From the NCBI RefSeq assembly GCF_030504625.1, contig NZ_JAUKWH010000001.1:62001-126000 (forward strand): a stretch of DNA of 64,000 bases, given 5' to 3'. The stretch's first letter is position 1; every line of letters starts with the position of its first letter. Under the pieces are notes generated by a model that was given only the letters and a program-made list of their open reading frames with translations, made no database searches and was not told the DNA's origin. Shown here in pieces: positions 18,004 to 27,102 of the stretch. The position numbers and the translations under genes are program-made. Source of the stretch: Neisseria sp. MVDL19-042950 (GTDB lineage Bacteria; Pseudomonadota; Gammaproteobacteria; Burkholderiales; Neisseriaceae).

Positions 18004-19716
18004 ATGAAAGCCAGTCAATTTTTCATTTCCACCTTAAAAGAAGCCCCTGCCGAAGCCTCCCTCGCCAGCCACAAACTGATGCTGCGTGCCGGCCTGATCA
18101 AAGCCAATGCTTCGGGTTTGTACACATGGATGCCGATGGGTTTGCGCGTGCTGCGCAAAGTGGAAAACATCGTGCGCGAAGAGATGAACCGTGCCGGTGC
18201 AGTGGAGCTGCTGATGCCGGTGGTGCAGCCCGCCGAATTATGGCAGGAAAGCGGCCGCTGGGAATTTTACGGCAAAGAGTTGCTGCGTCTTAAAGACCGC
18301 CACGAACGCGATTTCTGTATGGGGCCGACGTGCGAAGAAGTGATTACCGACATCGTACGCAAAGAAATCACCAGCTATAAGCAATTGCCGAAAAATTTTT
18401 ACCATATCCAAACCAAATTCCGCGACGAAGTCCGCCCCCGTTTCGGTGTGATGCGCGCGCGTGAGTTTGTGATGAAAGATGCCTATTCTTTCCATGCCGA
18501 TTATGAATCGCTGGTGGAAGGATACAACACGATGTACGACGCATATTGCCGCATTTTCAACCGCTTGGGTTTGAACTACCGCCCCGTTGCCGCCGATACC
18601 GGCAGCATCGGCGGCACCGGTTCGCATGAATTCCAAGTGCTGGCCGAAAGCGGAGAAGACGTAATCGCATACAGCGACGAATCCGATTTCGCCGCCAACG
18701 TCGAGCTGGCACCGACCCTGCCGCAACAAGGCGAACGTGCCGCCGCCACCGCAACCTTAACCAAAGTCCATACGCCTAATGTGAAAACCATTGCCGACTT
18801 GGTGGCGTTTTTGAATGTGTCGATTGAAAAAACACTCAAATCCATCGTGGTGGAAGGCGAAGAAGAAGGCGAATTGGTATTGCTGCTGTTACGCGGCGAT
18901 CACGAGTTCAACGACATCAAAGCCGAAAAACTTGCCGGCGTAAAATCTCCTTTGGCCATGGCTACGCCTGCCGCCATTCAGACGGCCTTAGGCGCAAGCG
19001 GCGGCTCACTCGGACCTGTCGGTTTCACAGGCAAAGTGTATGCCGATTTTGCGGTCGAAAAACTGGCCGACACCGTTATCGGTGCCAATGAAGACGACTA
19101 CCACTACACAGGTTTCAATTTCGGCCGCGATTGCCCCGAGCTTGAGTTTGTCGATTTACGCAATGTTATCGAAGGCGACCCAAGCCCAGACGGTAAAGGC
19201 CGTCTGAAATTGGCACGCGGCATCGAAGTAGGGCATGTGTTCCAACTGCGCGACAAATACTCCAAAGCTCTTAATGCCAGCTTCTTGGACAACAACGGTA
19301 AAGCGCAAATCATGGAAATGGGCTGCTACGGCATCGGCATCACCCGCATCGTGGCCGCCGCCATCGAACAAAATAACGACGAACGCGGCATTATTTGGAC
19401 AGATGCAATGGCACCGTTTGAAGTGGTGATTGTGCCGATGAACTACAAAAAATCCGACACCGTGCGCGAAGCGGCCGACAAGCTCTACGCCGAGTTGCAG
19501 GCAAAAGGCGCGGATGTGCTGCTCGATGACCGCGACGAACGTGCAGGCGTGTTGCTGAACGATTCCGAGCTTTTGGGCATCCCGCACCGCATCGTCATCG
19601 GCGACCGTGCTTTGAAAGAAGGCAACGTCGAATACGCCAAGCGCACCGACAACGAAGCGCAAAGCGTGGCTGTCGGCGAGGTGGTTGGCAAAGTGCTGGG
19701 TGCTTTGGGTAAATAA
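18004..19716 (+). CDS. proS: Prolyl-tRNA synthetase
   Basis: A class II synthetase that charges tRNA-Pro. The 570-residue protein is the bacterial form with an editing (INS) domain inserted between motifs 2 and 3 (~225-400, including [25 protein letters not shown]). Motif 1 is in [25 protein letters not shown], motif 2 is [25 protein letters not shown] and motif 3 contains [13 protein letters not shown]. The C-terminal anticodon domain carries [32 protein letters not shown] chose the ATG at 18004 (MKASQFFIS), the family start. Two DUS are read in frame in the editing region. Confidence 0.97.
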   Translation: MKASQFFISTLKEAPAEASLASHKLMLRAGLIKANASGLYTWMPMGLRVLRKVENIVREEMNRAGAVELLMPVVQPAELWQESGRWEFYGKELLRLKDRHERDFCMGPTCEEVITDIVRKEITSYKQLPKNFYHIQTKFRDEVRPRFGVMRAREFVMKDAYSFHADYESLVEGYNTMYDAYCRIFNRLGLNYRPVAADTGSIGGTGSHEFQVLAESGEDVIAYSDESDFAANVELAPTLPQQGERAAATATLTKVHTPNVKTIADLVAFLNVSIEKTLKSIVVEGEEEGELVLLLLRGDHEFNDIKAEKLAGVKSPLAMATPAAIQTALGASGGSLGPVGFTGKVYADFAVEKLADTVIGANEDDYHYTGFNFGRDCPELEFVDLRNVIEGDPSPDGKGRLKLARGIEVGHVFQLRDKYSKALNASFLDNNGKAQIMEMGCYGIGITRIVAAAIEQNNDERGIIWTDAMAPFEVVIVPMNYKKSDTVREAADKLYAELQAKGADVLLDDRDERAGVLLNDSELLGIPHRIVIGDRALKEGNVEYAKRTDNEAQSVAVGEVVGKVLGALGK

Positions 19717-19736
19717 AACCAATCGCATGATGGAAT

Positions 19737-19771
19737 AAGGCCGTCTGAAAAAGTTTTTTCAGACGGCCTTT
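19737..19771 (+). terminator. DUS inverted-pair terminator of proS
   Basis: AAGGCCGTCTGAAAAA and its complement followed by TTTTT. Confidence 0.88.
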
Positions 19772-19950
19772 TTATAGTCATAAGCTGCGTAAATCGAATT
19801 CTGGATTTCGATAAAGATCCTTGCCCGTTATGGTGTAGGTAGGTAGTAGCGGTGGGTAGGGATGCCCGCCCTACCGGTTGCCTAAACGATTCGTCTTTTT
19901 TGTAGGAATGAATTTTTGAATTCGATAAAAAACTGCGGCATCACAAACGT

Positions 19951-20107
19951 ATAGCAAATAAACTTAACATGTTACGGAGTTGTGCTGCGTCTTCGCTCGA
20001 AGAGAACGATTTGTGAGCCACTGAAGCGGCAACAGAATTGATTTTTGTGTACTGCTGGTACTGTCTGCGGCTTGTCGCCTTGTATCCAAAATAAGTTTAT
20101 TTGCTAT
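19951..20107 (+). mobile_element. Correia-like repeat enclosed element with novel terminal repeats
   Basis: A 157-bp element bounded by perfect 16-bp inverted repeats, ATAGCAAATAAACTTA (19951-19966) and its complement (20092-20107). The core has the Correia signatures CTCGAAGAGAACGATT, GGTACTGTCTGCGGCTT and CGCCTTGTAT. The ends are unlike the meningococcal TATAGTGGATTAA consensus. A degraded, inverted copy is at 11127-11280. Such elements are thought to be mobilised in trans and can carry promoters or IHF sites; neither is shown here. Confidence 0.85.
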
Positions 20108-20153
20108 GCTGTTTTTAATCGGAAAAGTGTTCCGTTTTCCTAAAACACAAAAC

Positions 20154-20186
20154 CACAGGCCGTCTGAATTGTTCAGACGGCCTGTG
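20154..20186. terminator. DUS inverted-pair hairpin
   Basis: CACAGGCCGTCTGAA (20154-20168) and its perfect complement (20172-20186) with a three-base loop. It lies downstream of the minus-strand YceI gene. Confidence 0.75.
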
Positions 20187-20233
20187 ATCTAGAAAAGGGA
20201 ATATGGAATGAAATCAGGTTTCAGACGGCCTGA

Positions 20234-20887
20234 TTACTCTTTACGAGTGAATTCGGCGTTGAAAGAAACCGGAACTTGTTGAACAATAGAGCTCAAGCCC
20301 ATTACTTCAACCAGTTGTGCCACACCGCCAACCATGTCCATTGCTTTAACATCCAAAAGAACAGGGCTCAGGGTGCTAACCATGATTTTGTCTGCGCTGA
20401 TGCGTTGTGCAGACAGGTCGGCTTCAAGATTGATTTGTTTGCCGTGAATGTCCAAAACCAAAGGTTGCTTCAAATTAACGGTTTCACCGATAGCCAGTTT
20501 GTTCACGGTGTCTACATCTACTTTGCCGGTAACGTTGGCTTTAGCGAATTTGGCAGTTTCAAATACCCAATCTTTCAAGCGTTGGTCGCGGATTTCGATA
20601 CCGGTGTTTACGCTACTCAAATCCACTTCCATTTTGAATTCACCGTCTTTACCCAACATAGCTTGGCTGGCTGTAAAGCGTGATTGCTCGGTTACGCTGC
20701 CCAGTTGTTTGTTGATTTTGCTGCTCAGGAAGGTAATACCGGCGTTAGATACTTCCCAATCGGCAGGTGTTTGCGGCACGGCTTGTACGGCTTCTGCGGC
20801 AGGTTGTGCGGATTGTGCGGTTTCGCTGGGTGAGCAGGCAGCAAGAGCCAGCAAAGAAGTCGATACAATAAGTGCTTTTTTAAACAT
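20234..20887 (-). CDS. YceI-family lipoprotein
   Basis: A 217-residue protein with a lipoprotein signal (MFKKALIVSTSLLALAAC, lipobox LAAC) and an Ala/Gln linker, then the YceI lipocalin-like barrel. Visible segments are WEVSNAGITFLSSKI, FKMEVDLSSVNTGIEIRDQRLKDWVF and FAKANVTGKV. YceI proteins bind polyisoprenoids or similar hydrophobic molecules in the periplasm; the ligand here is unknown. Lipidation is less usual than the soluble secreted form. The gene is monocistronic, with a DUS at its 3' end overlapping the last bases before the stop region and a long AT-rich upstream region. Confidence 0.85.
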   Translation of the reverse strand: MFKKALIVSTSLLALAACSPSETAQSAQPAAEAVQAVPQTPADWEVSNAGITFLSSKINKQLGSVTEQSRFTASQAMLGKDGEFKMEVDLSSVNTGIEIRDQRLKDWVFETAKFAKANVTGKVDVDTVNKLAIGETVNLKQPLVLDIHGKQINLEADLSAQRISADKIMVSTLSPVLLDVKAMDMVGGVAQLVEVMGLSSIVQQVPVSFNAEFTRKE

Positions 20888-21411
20888 AATATAATTCCTT
20901 TCTTATCTTTTCTTTGAAAACGTATGTGAAATATAAAATAAAAATTGCCGAATGGTATTGCTATAAAACGTAATAATTATACAAGATGCAAGTTTGCGAG
21001 CATAAAAACCTGCATGGAAAACCGGATAACACTTTAGAATCATTAGGTTTCACAGCTGTTGGGTGCCACACGGGATTGCTTTGGGAGCTCCAAATGTAAA
21101 AGTTACGCGGGATTAGACGGCGTTATAAGGCATTTCTTACAGTTAAATCGAAATTTTATTAAATTATTTTGACAAAAATAATGAATATTTCTATAACATA
21201 TTGTTTTAAATGTATAAATTTTTATCATTACTTACATTAAAAATAGGTTACCCCTATCATATTATGTTTACGTAATATGAAACATCCGGCAACGCTGGAT
21301 AGCTCGAAGCGTTTTTGAAAACAATTGGGAATTAAGATACTAAAACATTGTTTTCCTGATTTGGGGTAAAGTATAAACAATAATAATACGTAAATATTGA
21401 GAGAGGGCGTT
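20888..21411. other. AT-rich gene-free region
   Basis: About 520 bases between divergent genes. It contains TATAAT-like boxes on the minus strand near 20970 for the YceI gene, but no uptake sequence, open frame or strong hairpin that I can support. Confidence 0.5.
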
Positions 21412-22062
21412 ATGGTGAATGTCATCTTGGAAAAACAAACGGTAGATATCAACAATATCTATTGTATCGGCCGAAATTATGTAGATCATATTGCCGAATT
21501 GAAAAATGAAACGCCTACCGAACCGGTGGTGTTTATGAAGCCGAACAACAGTATTTTGCACTCGGGCGGCACCATCCGTTTGCCTGCGTATAGTCGTTCG
21601 GTGCATTATGAAAGCGAGTTGGTGTTATTGATCGGCAAAGATTCGGACGGCCTTAATTCCGATGATTTGACTGAAATTATTGCCGGCTACGGTGTGGGCT
21701 TGGATTTAACCGCGCGCGATGTGCAAGGCCGTCTGAAAGAAAAAGGGTTGCCGTGGACTAAGGCCAAAGGTTTCCGAGGCGCAGCATGTGTGTCGGAATT
21801 TATCGGGGCGGATAAGTTGGTTAATCCGCAAAATTGCAAATTTACTTTCAAAGTAAACGGTGAAATGCGCCAATGCGGTGAAACTTCGCACATGATTTAT
21901 CCGTTGCCGGCGATTTTGAAAGAGCTTGCCGAAACTTACGGTTTGTGTAGGGGCGATGTGGTTTTTACGGGCACGCCGGCGGGAGTGGGCGAATTACACG
22001 CGGGGGATAGGCTTGAGCTGGATTTGGCCGGAACGGTGCAGGCGTTTTTTGAGGTGGTTTGA
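21412..22062 (+). CDS. Fumarylacetoacetate hydrolase family protein
   Basis: A 216-residue FAH-fold enzyme. It has the family segments IYCIGRNYVDHIAEL, PVVFMKPNNS, the metal-ligand stretch VHYESELVLLIGK, GYGVGLDLTARDVQ, KAKGFRGAACVSEFI and the end FTGTPAGVGELHAGDRLE. Single-domain members of this size act as acylpyruvases or oxaloacetate tautomerases; the substrate cannot be chosen by eye. I used the ATG at 21412, which follows GAGAGAGGGC. It stands alone with no pathway partners. A DUS is read in frame (GRLKEKG). Confidence 0.88.
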   Translation: MVNVILEKQTVDINNIYCIGRNYVDHIAELKNETPTEPVVFMKPNNSILHSGGTIRLPAYSRSVHYESELVLLIGKDSDGLNSDDLTEIIAGYGVGLDLTARDVQGRLKEKGLPWTKAKGFRGAACVSEFIGADKLVNPQNCKFTFKVNGEMRQCGETSHMIYPLPAILKELAETYGLCRGDVVFTGTPAGVGELHAGDRLELDLAGTVQAFFEVV

Positions 22063-22279
22063 TTTAAAAACGGGGCGTTGAAAGGCTTCAGGCTGTCTGA
22101 AAAGCGGGGCAAGCGTAAATAGTTTGTGAGTAAAATCCAAATATTTTCAAACAAATGGGTAATTTTACCTTACCTAACTCTACATTACAGTAATGTTTAT
22201 CCGTTATAATCGTCTATGTATCGCATGCCGGTTTCATATGGAGGCCGTCTGAAAAAAATAAGATAAAAAGGATATAACG

Positions 22280-22867
22280 ATGGGACCGTTTCTCGCTTTA
22301 TTTTTTGTTATCGTTTGTGTGATTTTTCCTGCCGTGCTTTATAACAAACTTGTTGCCGGAAGAAACCAATATCTCAATGCGTTCGCACAAATCCAAGTGC
22401 AGCTTAAACGGCGTCATGATTTGATTCCCAATCTGATTGAAGCCACCAAAATCTATTTGAACCACGAGCGTGCCACTTTGGAAGCGGTTACGGCTGCGCG
22501 CAGTCGTGCGGAGTCGTTATTGCAGGCGGCGGCGGCCAATCCGAACGTGAATTCGTTAACTTCGCTCGGAGCCGTGGAAACCGAACTCAACAGTGCGTTG
22601 CGGAATTTGCAGGTAACGATTGAGGCATACCCGGAATTGAAAGCCGACCAAAACGTTTCCCAGCTTACCGAGGCACTTGATACTGCTGAAAACCGCGTGG
22701 CTTTCGCAAGGCAGGCATATAACGACTCGGTGATGTTTTACAATAACCTGCGTCAGTCGTTTCCCACCAATATGCTTGCCGGCTTTTTCGGCCATAAACA
22801 AGATGCGGTTTTGTTGAAGTTTGAAGACAATGCCGTGATTCAAATCAGCCCGCGCATTCTGCAATAA
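22280..22867 (+). CDS. lemA: LemA family protein
   Basis: A 195-residue protein with one N-terminal membrane helix (MGPFLALFFVIVCVIFPAVLY) and a helical-bundle domain with YNKLVAGRNQYLNAFAQI, RRHDLIPNLIEATK and VMFYNNLRQSFPTNMLAGFFG, all typical of LemA. The role is poorly known. The gene lies 12 bases upstream of an M48 metalloprotease gene, a pairing found widely, which suggests that LemA works with or is a substrate or partner of the protease at the membrane. A DUS stands immediately upstream (22242-22253) and AAAAGGATATAACG provides the ribosome binding site. Confidence 0.9.
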   Translation: MGPFLALFFVIVCVIFPAVLYNKLVAGRNQYLNAFAQIQVQLKRRHDLIPNLIEATKIYLNHERATLEAVTAARSRAESLLQAAAANPNVNSLTSLGAVETELNSALRNLQVTIEAYPELKADQNVSQLTEALDTAENRVAFARQAYNDSVMFYNNLRQSFPTNMLAGFFGHKQDAVLLKFEDNAVIQISPRILQ

Positions 22868-22879
22868 GGCAGAGTTTAA

Positions 22880-24709
22880 ATGCGTTTCTTCGAGCAACAG
22901 GCTCAAGCCCGCCGATATACGGTTAAATTGGTTGTACTGTATGTTATCGCCATGTCGTTAACCGTTTCATTGCTCACATGGGCATCCGGTTGGTTTTTGC
23001 CCAAAGAATTCCATACCCTGAAACATTATTTGATAATCGCCGTATCTTTTGCCGGCGTGATGCTAGCCGCCAGCTGGTATCGTTTGCGCAGCCTTTCGGA
23101 AGGCGGGCACGTTGTGGCCGAAGCGTTGGGCGGCGAACGTATTTACCCGCGCAAGGCGGCAACACCGGCGGAAAGGCGGGTGTTGAACGTGGTGGAAGAG
23201 ATGGCGCTGGCTTCCATGATGCGGCTTCCGAAGGTTTATCTCCTACCTGACAGCAGCATTAACGCATTTGCCGCCGGCATGGGCGGTAAAGACGCTGTAA
23301 TCGGTATTACGCAAGGCGCGGTAAATAATCTCAACCGTGCGGAACTGCAAGCGGTAATTGCCCATGAATTCAGTCATATCCTTAACGGTGATACGCGTTT
23401 GAATATGCGGCTGACCGGTTGGCTGTTCGGTTTGCAGATGATTGAAGTGCTGGGCAAATATCTGATGTTCGGCACACGCTTTCAAATTTCAGGCAGTAAG
23501 AAAACCATAGAGGAAGAAGCCGATACCGTTGTGGCCGGTTGTTTGGTCAGCATGCCGTTTACCTTGCTGGGGCTTATGTTCAGAATCATAGGCGGCTTGG
23601 GGGCACTGCTTGCCGGTTGGATTCAGGCGGCCATTTGCCGTCAGCGGGAATATCTGGCGGATGCTTCGGCGGTGCAATTCACACGCCAGACGGAAGGTAT
23701 GGTTGGGGCGTTGCACAAAGTGGCCGTTGCGCCGCGCCATCGTTTGCATTCTTGGCATGCGGCGGAATACGCCCATTTTATGTTCGGCAGTATTCATGAG
23801 CCGGATATTTTCGACAAATTGGCCGCAACCCACCCGAAAATTATCGAGCGGATCCGCCGCCTCAGCCCCTATCGCGCCCGCCAGCTTGCCGAAGAGGTGG
23901 CTGCCGCCGAATGGTTGGGGGAAAAACAGCCTTATGAAGGCGTTTTCGCGCTGGTAAACGCACGCAAAGAAGACGAATGGGCGGCGGCCGAAGCGGAAGC
24001 CCGATTTAATGAACAGCAGAAGCTGGCCGATGCCATGCGCCAAAAAATCATCGCCACCAATCCTGACTATGCCGCACGGCAGGCATTGTTGGCACGGAAT
24101 GCGCCGAATGTCTGGTTTTCTCTGGCATCAAACGGCAAACGGACACCGTTGCTGCTGCATGCCATGCTTGCTCCCGCCGGTTTTCAGACGGCCTTGATGC
24201 ACGGCGATGCCTTGGGGGAGGTGTTATACCAACGTTTGTACGAACAGCCGCTTTATTCCGTTCATTATATTGATTTGCTCGAGCATATGCTGCCTTACGC
24301 CGCGTCGCTGAAGTTGGAAGAAAAACTGTTGGCGGAGGCCGAACAGGCTTACCGTGCCAATGATGAGGCCGCTTTGGTGCAACATTGCGTTTGGCATCTG
24401 TTGAATGTGTATCTCGGCAGGCCGTCTGAAAAAGACCATGCCGGCAATCCGAACACGGCTGATTCCGTTATCAATGCCCTTGCCGGTTTTCAGACGGCCT
24501 CCGAAGAAAACGGCGGGAAGATTGAAACGGCCTTGTTCCGGCAATTTCAGACGGCCTTAAATCAAGCCACCGAATTGCCCGAAAGCGAGCGGCGGCGGAT
24601 TCTTGCTGACTGTGAAGCCGTGCTCGGGCAATGGCACAATCGGGTGGCCGCCGAAATATTGCGTTATACGCTGGGCGTGTCATTGAATATTGCCGCACTC
24701 GGTAATTGA
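22880..24709 (+). CDS. M48-family membrane metalloprotease
   Basis: A 609-residue zinc protease. The N-terminal half has two hydrophobic helices (about 15-40 and 50-67), the zinc site VIAHEFSHILNGD (His162, Glu163, His166) and more membrane segments around 215-250, followed by REYLADASAVQF, which supplies the third zinc ligand. The C-terminal ~250 residues are soluble, helical and not recognisable. The last 170 residues contain four peptides that are translated uptake sequences (FQTAL, GRPSEK, FQTAS, FQTAL). It is co-transcribed with lemA. HtpX-like quality control is the nearest known role, but the long C-terminus sets it apart. Confidence 0.87.
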   Translation: MRFFEQQAQARRYTVKLVVLYVIAMSLTVSLLTWASGWFLPKEFHTLKHYLIIAVSFAGVMLAASWYRLRSLSEGGHVVAEALGGERIYPRKAATPAERRVLNVVEEMALASMMRLPKVYLLPDSSINAFAAGMGGKDAVIGITQGAVNNLNRAELQAVIAHEFSHILNGDTRLNMRLTGWLFGLQMIEVLGKYLMFGTRFQISGSKKTIEEEADTVVAGCLVSMPFTLLGLMFRIIGGLGALLAGWIQAAICRQREYLADASAVQFTRQTEGMVGALHKVAVAPRHRLHSWHAAEYAHFMFGSIHEPDIFDKLAATHPKIIERIRRLSPYRARQLAEEVAAAEWLGEKQPYEGVFALVNARKEDEWAAAEAEARFNEQQKLADAMRQKIIATNPDYAARQALLARNAPNVWFSLASNGKRTPLLLHAMLAPAGFQTALMHGDALGEVLYQRLYEQPLYSVHYIDLLEHMLPYAASLKLEEKLLAEAEQAYRANDEAALVQHCVWHLLNVYLGRPSEKDHAGNPNTADSVINALAGFQTASEENGGKIETALFRQFQTALNQATELPESERRRILADCEAVLGQWHNRVAAEILRYTLGVSLNIAALGN

Positions 24710-24787
24710 TATCGTATTGTATTCAAATCAGTCAGTTAAGACTGCATGCCGTTTTTAAACCATTACCATTGATTCCGTCGGAATCTC

Positions 24788-24820
24788 AGGCCGTCTGAAA
24801 AGTTTGTTCAGACGGCCTTT
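24788..24820 (+). terminator. DUS inverted-pair terminator after the M48 gene
   Basis: CAGGCCGTCTGAA and its complement followed by TTTC. Confidence 0.8.
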
Positions 24821-24836
24821 CTCATGTGTCCGACTA

Positions 24837-24865
24837 TTGCAATGCGGGTGGTGCTGGGCTATATT
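24837..24865 (+). promoter_or_regulatory. Promoter of the tetR-hlyD operon
   Basis: TTGCAA (24837-24842), a 17-base spacer and TATATT (24860-24865). The -10 lies inside the operator palindrome, so a bound repressor would block it. Confidence 0.65.
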
Positions 24866-24883
24866 GGACGTACGTCCAATATA
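24860..24883. promoter_or_regulatory. TetR-type operator, perfect 24-bp palindrome
   Basis: TATATTGGACGT is followed directly by its exact reverse complement. It lies 17 bases before the tetR ATG and overlaps the -10 box, the classic layout for autorepression. Confidence 0.85.
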
Positions 24884-24900
24884 AAAATCAAACAATTTAT

Positions 24901-25521
24901 ATGACAAACTCCTCCCGTTCCCAACTTATTCAGGCCGGTTTGCGGCTTTATCCGCAATACGGCTACCGTAAACTTTCGGTGCGGTTGCTGGCTGCCGAGG
25001 CCGGATTGAGTGCGGGCATGTTCCATCACGCGTTTGCCGATAAAAATACGTTTTTAATGGAACTGCTGCAAGAAAAATATAACCGTTCATTCGAGTTGGT
25101 GGCATTTGATTCGCATACGGACATTCCGGCGGTTAAACGGCTGCGTGAAAGCGTTTGGCAGTTGGCGGTATGCCTGCGCGACAATTTGGAATGGGTACAT
25201 CGCGTGCTGGCCGACAGTGCCGACGGAGCGGAAGTGGTAGATGAATTTTTGCGTGCCCGTTTCGGCAGATTTTCAGACGGCCTGCTGTCTTTGTTGAACG
25301 AAAGCAGCGGCGGTCGGTTAACGCTTTCCGAGCAGATATTGCGGCTCACTTATTTAAACGGTTCGGTGTTTGCTCCGATGATTATCGGTACCCGCCTGAA
25401 CAATATGGGCGTACTCCCCGAACCGGTAAGCGGCAAAATTTCCGAAGTGCTGGAAAATGCCGCCATTGCACAACGGATCGAATGGTCTTTTTCCGTGTTG
25501 TTCCCTCATGACAAAGCATAG
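24901..25521 (+). CDS. TetR-family repressor of the exporter operon
   Basis: A 206-residue regulator. The N-terminal helix-turn-helix is visible in QLIQAGLRLYPQYGYRKLSVRLLAAEAGLSAGMFHHAFADKNTF, where the family pattern of a recognition helix followed by F..K..L is kept. The C-terminal ligand domain is not recognisable to a subfamily. The start at 24901 follows the palindromic operator. The gene ends nine bases before an HlyD-type adaptor gene, so it very likely represses itself and the exporter. A DUS is read in frame (FSDGLLS). Confidence 0.88.
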   Translation: MTNSSRSQLIQAGLRLYPQYGYRKLSVRLLAAEAGLSAGMFHHAFADKNTFLMELLQEKYNRSFELVAFDSHTDIPAVKRLRESVWQLAVCLRDNLEWVHRVLADSADGAEVVDEFLRARFGRFSDGLLSLLNESSGGRLTLSEQILRLTYLNGSVFAPMIIGTRLNNMGVLPEPVSGKISEVLENAAIAQRIEWSFSVLFPHDKA

Positions 25522-25530
25522 GATAAGTTT

Positions 25531-26502
25531 ATGAAAAAAATGATAATTGTCGTTGTAATCGCCGCACTTGCCGCCGGCGGTTGGTACGCTTACCGGCAAA
25601 GCAGCCGAAACGAACTTCCCGAAGGTTTCGCCCAATCCAACGGCCGCTTGGAGCTGAACCGCTTTGACATTGCCAGCCTGTATCCGGGGCGGGTGCAGGC
25701 GGTGTTGGTGGACGAAGGCAGCGAAGTGAAAGAGGGAGACGCGCTGGTCGAGCTTTCTTCCGTAACCAGCACCAGCCAGCTTGAAGCCGCCAAAGCCCAG
25801 AAACAGCGGGCGCAGGAAGCGGTGGCGCGGGCGGATGCCGAGATCAAGGCTTACGAGCAGCAGCAGAAAGTGGCGCAGATGGAATTGGGCAATGCGCAGA
25901 ATTTGAAACGCGACGAATTGGTGTCGTCGGCTGAAGTAACCAAACGGCTGGCCGCGCGCGACGGTGCGGCGGCTTCCGTGCGTGCCGCCCGTGCTGCCCG
26001 TGCCGAAGCGATGGCGGCGGTGGTGGCGGCTCAGGCGCAGATTAACCAAGCAGCTTCGGCCAATGACGACATGACCATCCGCAGCCCGAAAACGGGGCGG
26101 GTGGAATACAAAATCGCCGAAGTGGGCAGCGTGATTGCCGCGGGCAGCAAAGTGGTGAGCCTGCTTGATCCGACGGATGTGTCGATGAACATTTTTCTGC
26201 CCAACGCTCAGACAGGCCGTCTGAAAGTAGGCGACGAGGCGCGGATTGTGCTCGACAGCGTGGAGGCCGTGTTCCCCGCCAAAATCAGCTTTATCGCCAC
26301 CGAAGCCCAGTTCACGCCCAAATCGGTGGAAACCGCCAACGAGCGCGAAAAGCTGGTGTTTAAAGTCAAACTGAAACTCGCGCCCGAGACCGCTTCCCGC
26401 TACAACCGCCTGCTCAAAGGCGGTATGACGGGCAACGGCTATGTGCGCACCGATGCCGCGCGGGCGTGGCCGTCTGAATTGGCGGTGAAGCTGCCGCGTT
26501 AG
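25531..26502 (+). CDS. HlyD-family periplasmic adaptor (YhiI-like)
   Basis: A 323-residue membrane fusion protein. It has one N-terminal membrane helix (residues 3-20), a split lipoyl domain (LYPGRVQAVLVDEGSEVKEGDALVEL and IRSPKTGRVEYKIAEVGSVIAAGS), an alanine-rich coiled-coil hairpin (~85-175) and a beta-barrel domain. It should bridge an inner-membrane ABC exporter and an outer-membrane factor. In E. coli the equivalent yhiI is followed directly by rbbA and yhhJ; here those homologues start 8.1 kb downstream, after unrelated genes. It is co-transcribed with tetR. Confidence 0.88.
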   Translation: MKKMIIVVVIAALAAGGWYAYRQSSRNELPEGFAQSNGRLELNRFDIASLYPGRVQAVLVDEGSEVKEGDALVELSSVTSTSQLEAAKAQKQRAQEAVARADAEIKAYEQQQKVAQMELGNAQNLKRDELVSSAEVTKRLAARDGAAASVRAARAARAEAMAAVVAAQAQINQAASANDDMTIRSPKTGRVEYKIAEVGSVIAAGSKVVSLLDPTDVSMNIFLPNAQTGRLKVGDEARIVLDSVEAVFPAKISFIATEAQFTPKSVETANEREKLVFKVKLKLAPETASRYNRLLKGGMTGNGYVRTDAARAWPSELAVKLPR

Positions 26503-26572
26503 TAAAAGACACAGTGGGCAGGCCGTCTGAAAACGGCCAATCAATCCAACACCGACACCGAAAGGAAACCCC

Positions 26573-26917
26573 ATGAACGACCTCCCGCCGCAAGCCGAAG
26601 CACAGGCGCGCATTGACCATATTCAAAAACTTTACCGCGAATGGACGGAGTTGCTCCCCAAACTCGAAGCCGCCCATCAAGACTGGTTGCACGGCGAAGC
26701 CATCATGCGTGAGCTGGCGCAGTTTTACTTTGAAGGCGAATACAGCCGCTACCACCAAGCCCTCGAAGACGGGCTGGATGTGAACCTGCACACGCAAGGC
26801 GAATACAGCATCATGAGCGAAGACGCGCTGTGGAACGCTTTTACCGAACAGCAAAGCCTCGCTTGGCAGCGGCTGCGTTCGGCTGTGGCGGTGTTGGATA
26901 GGGATGGTGGTGATTGA
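26573..26917 (+). CDS. DUF4298 domain protein
   Basis: A 114-residue helical, acidic cytosolic protein. The pattern RIDHIQKLYREWTELLPKLEAAHQDW, then FYFEGEYSRYHQALEDG and YSIMSEDALWNAF matches what I recall of DUF4298. Function is unknown. AAAGGAAACC precedes the ATG. It may be co-transcribed with the adaptor gene 70 bases upstream, with one DUS in the gap. It is the first gene in the block where TG-type uptake sequences appear (26932-26943, just after its stop). Confidence 0.65.
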   Translation: MNDLPPQAEAQARIDHIQKLYREWTELLPKLEAAHQDWLHGEAIMRELAQFYFEGEYSRYHQALEDGLDVNLHTQGEYSIMSEDALWNAFTEQQSLAWQRLRSAVAVLDRDGGD

Positions 26918-26952
26918 GGCCATCTGAAAAATGCCTGTCTGAAAAAGCATTT

Positions 26953-26998
26953 AAAAAAAACAGCACGTCCGTCATATTCGGGCTTGACCCGAGTATCT
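26953..26998. repeat. Dispersed repeat, copy 1 (dRS3-like)
   Basis: An A-run is followed by CAGCACGTCCGTCATATTCGG and an inverted core (TCGGGCTTGACCCGA). Related copies are at 28193-28238 and 49214-49252. Confidence 0.6.
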
Positions 26999-27102
26999 CC
27001 CGAAGTGGTTGGAATTCAAGATAGTCAGGTCAAGCTCGAGTATGACGGCACAGTTACTGCGTAAGTGTTTGGCCATAAATGAAATGGGAAAAAGAGGCGC
27101 AT

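Larger units (their letters stand above)
19772..20233. other. Gene-free region with Correia-like element and DUS hairpin
   Basis: It contains a fragment GGGATGCCCGCCCTACC (19859-19875) related to the repeats at 31 kb, the Correia-like element at 19951-20107 and a DUS hairpin at 20154-20186. I see no coding frame. Confidence 0.6.
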
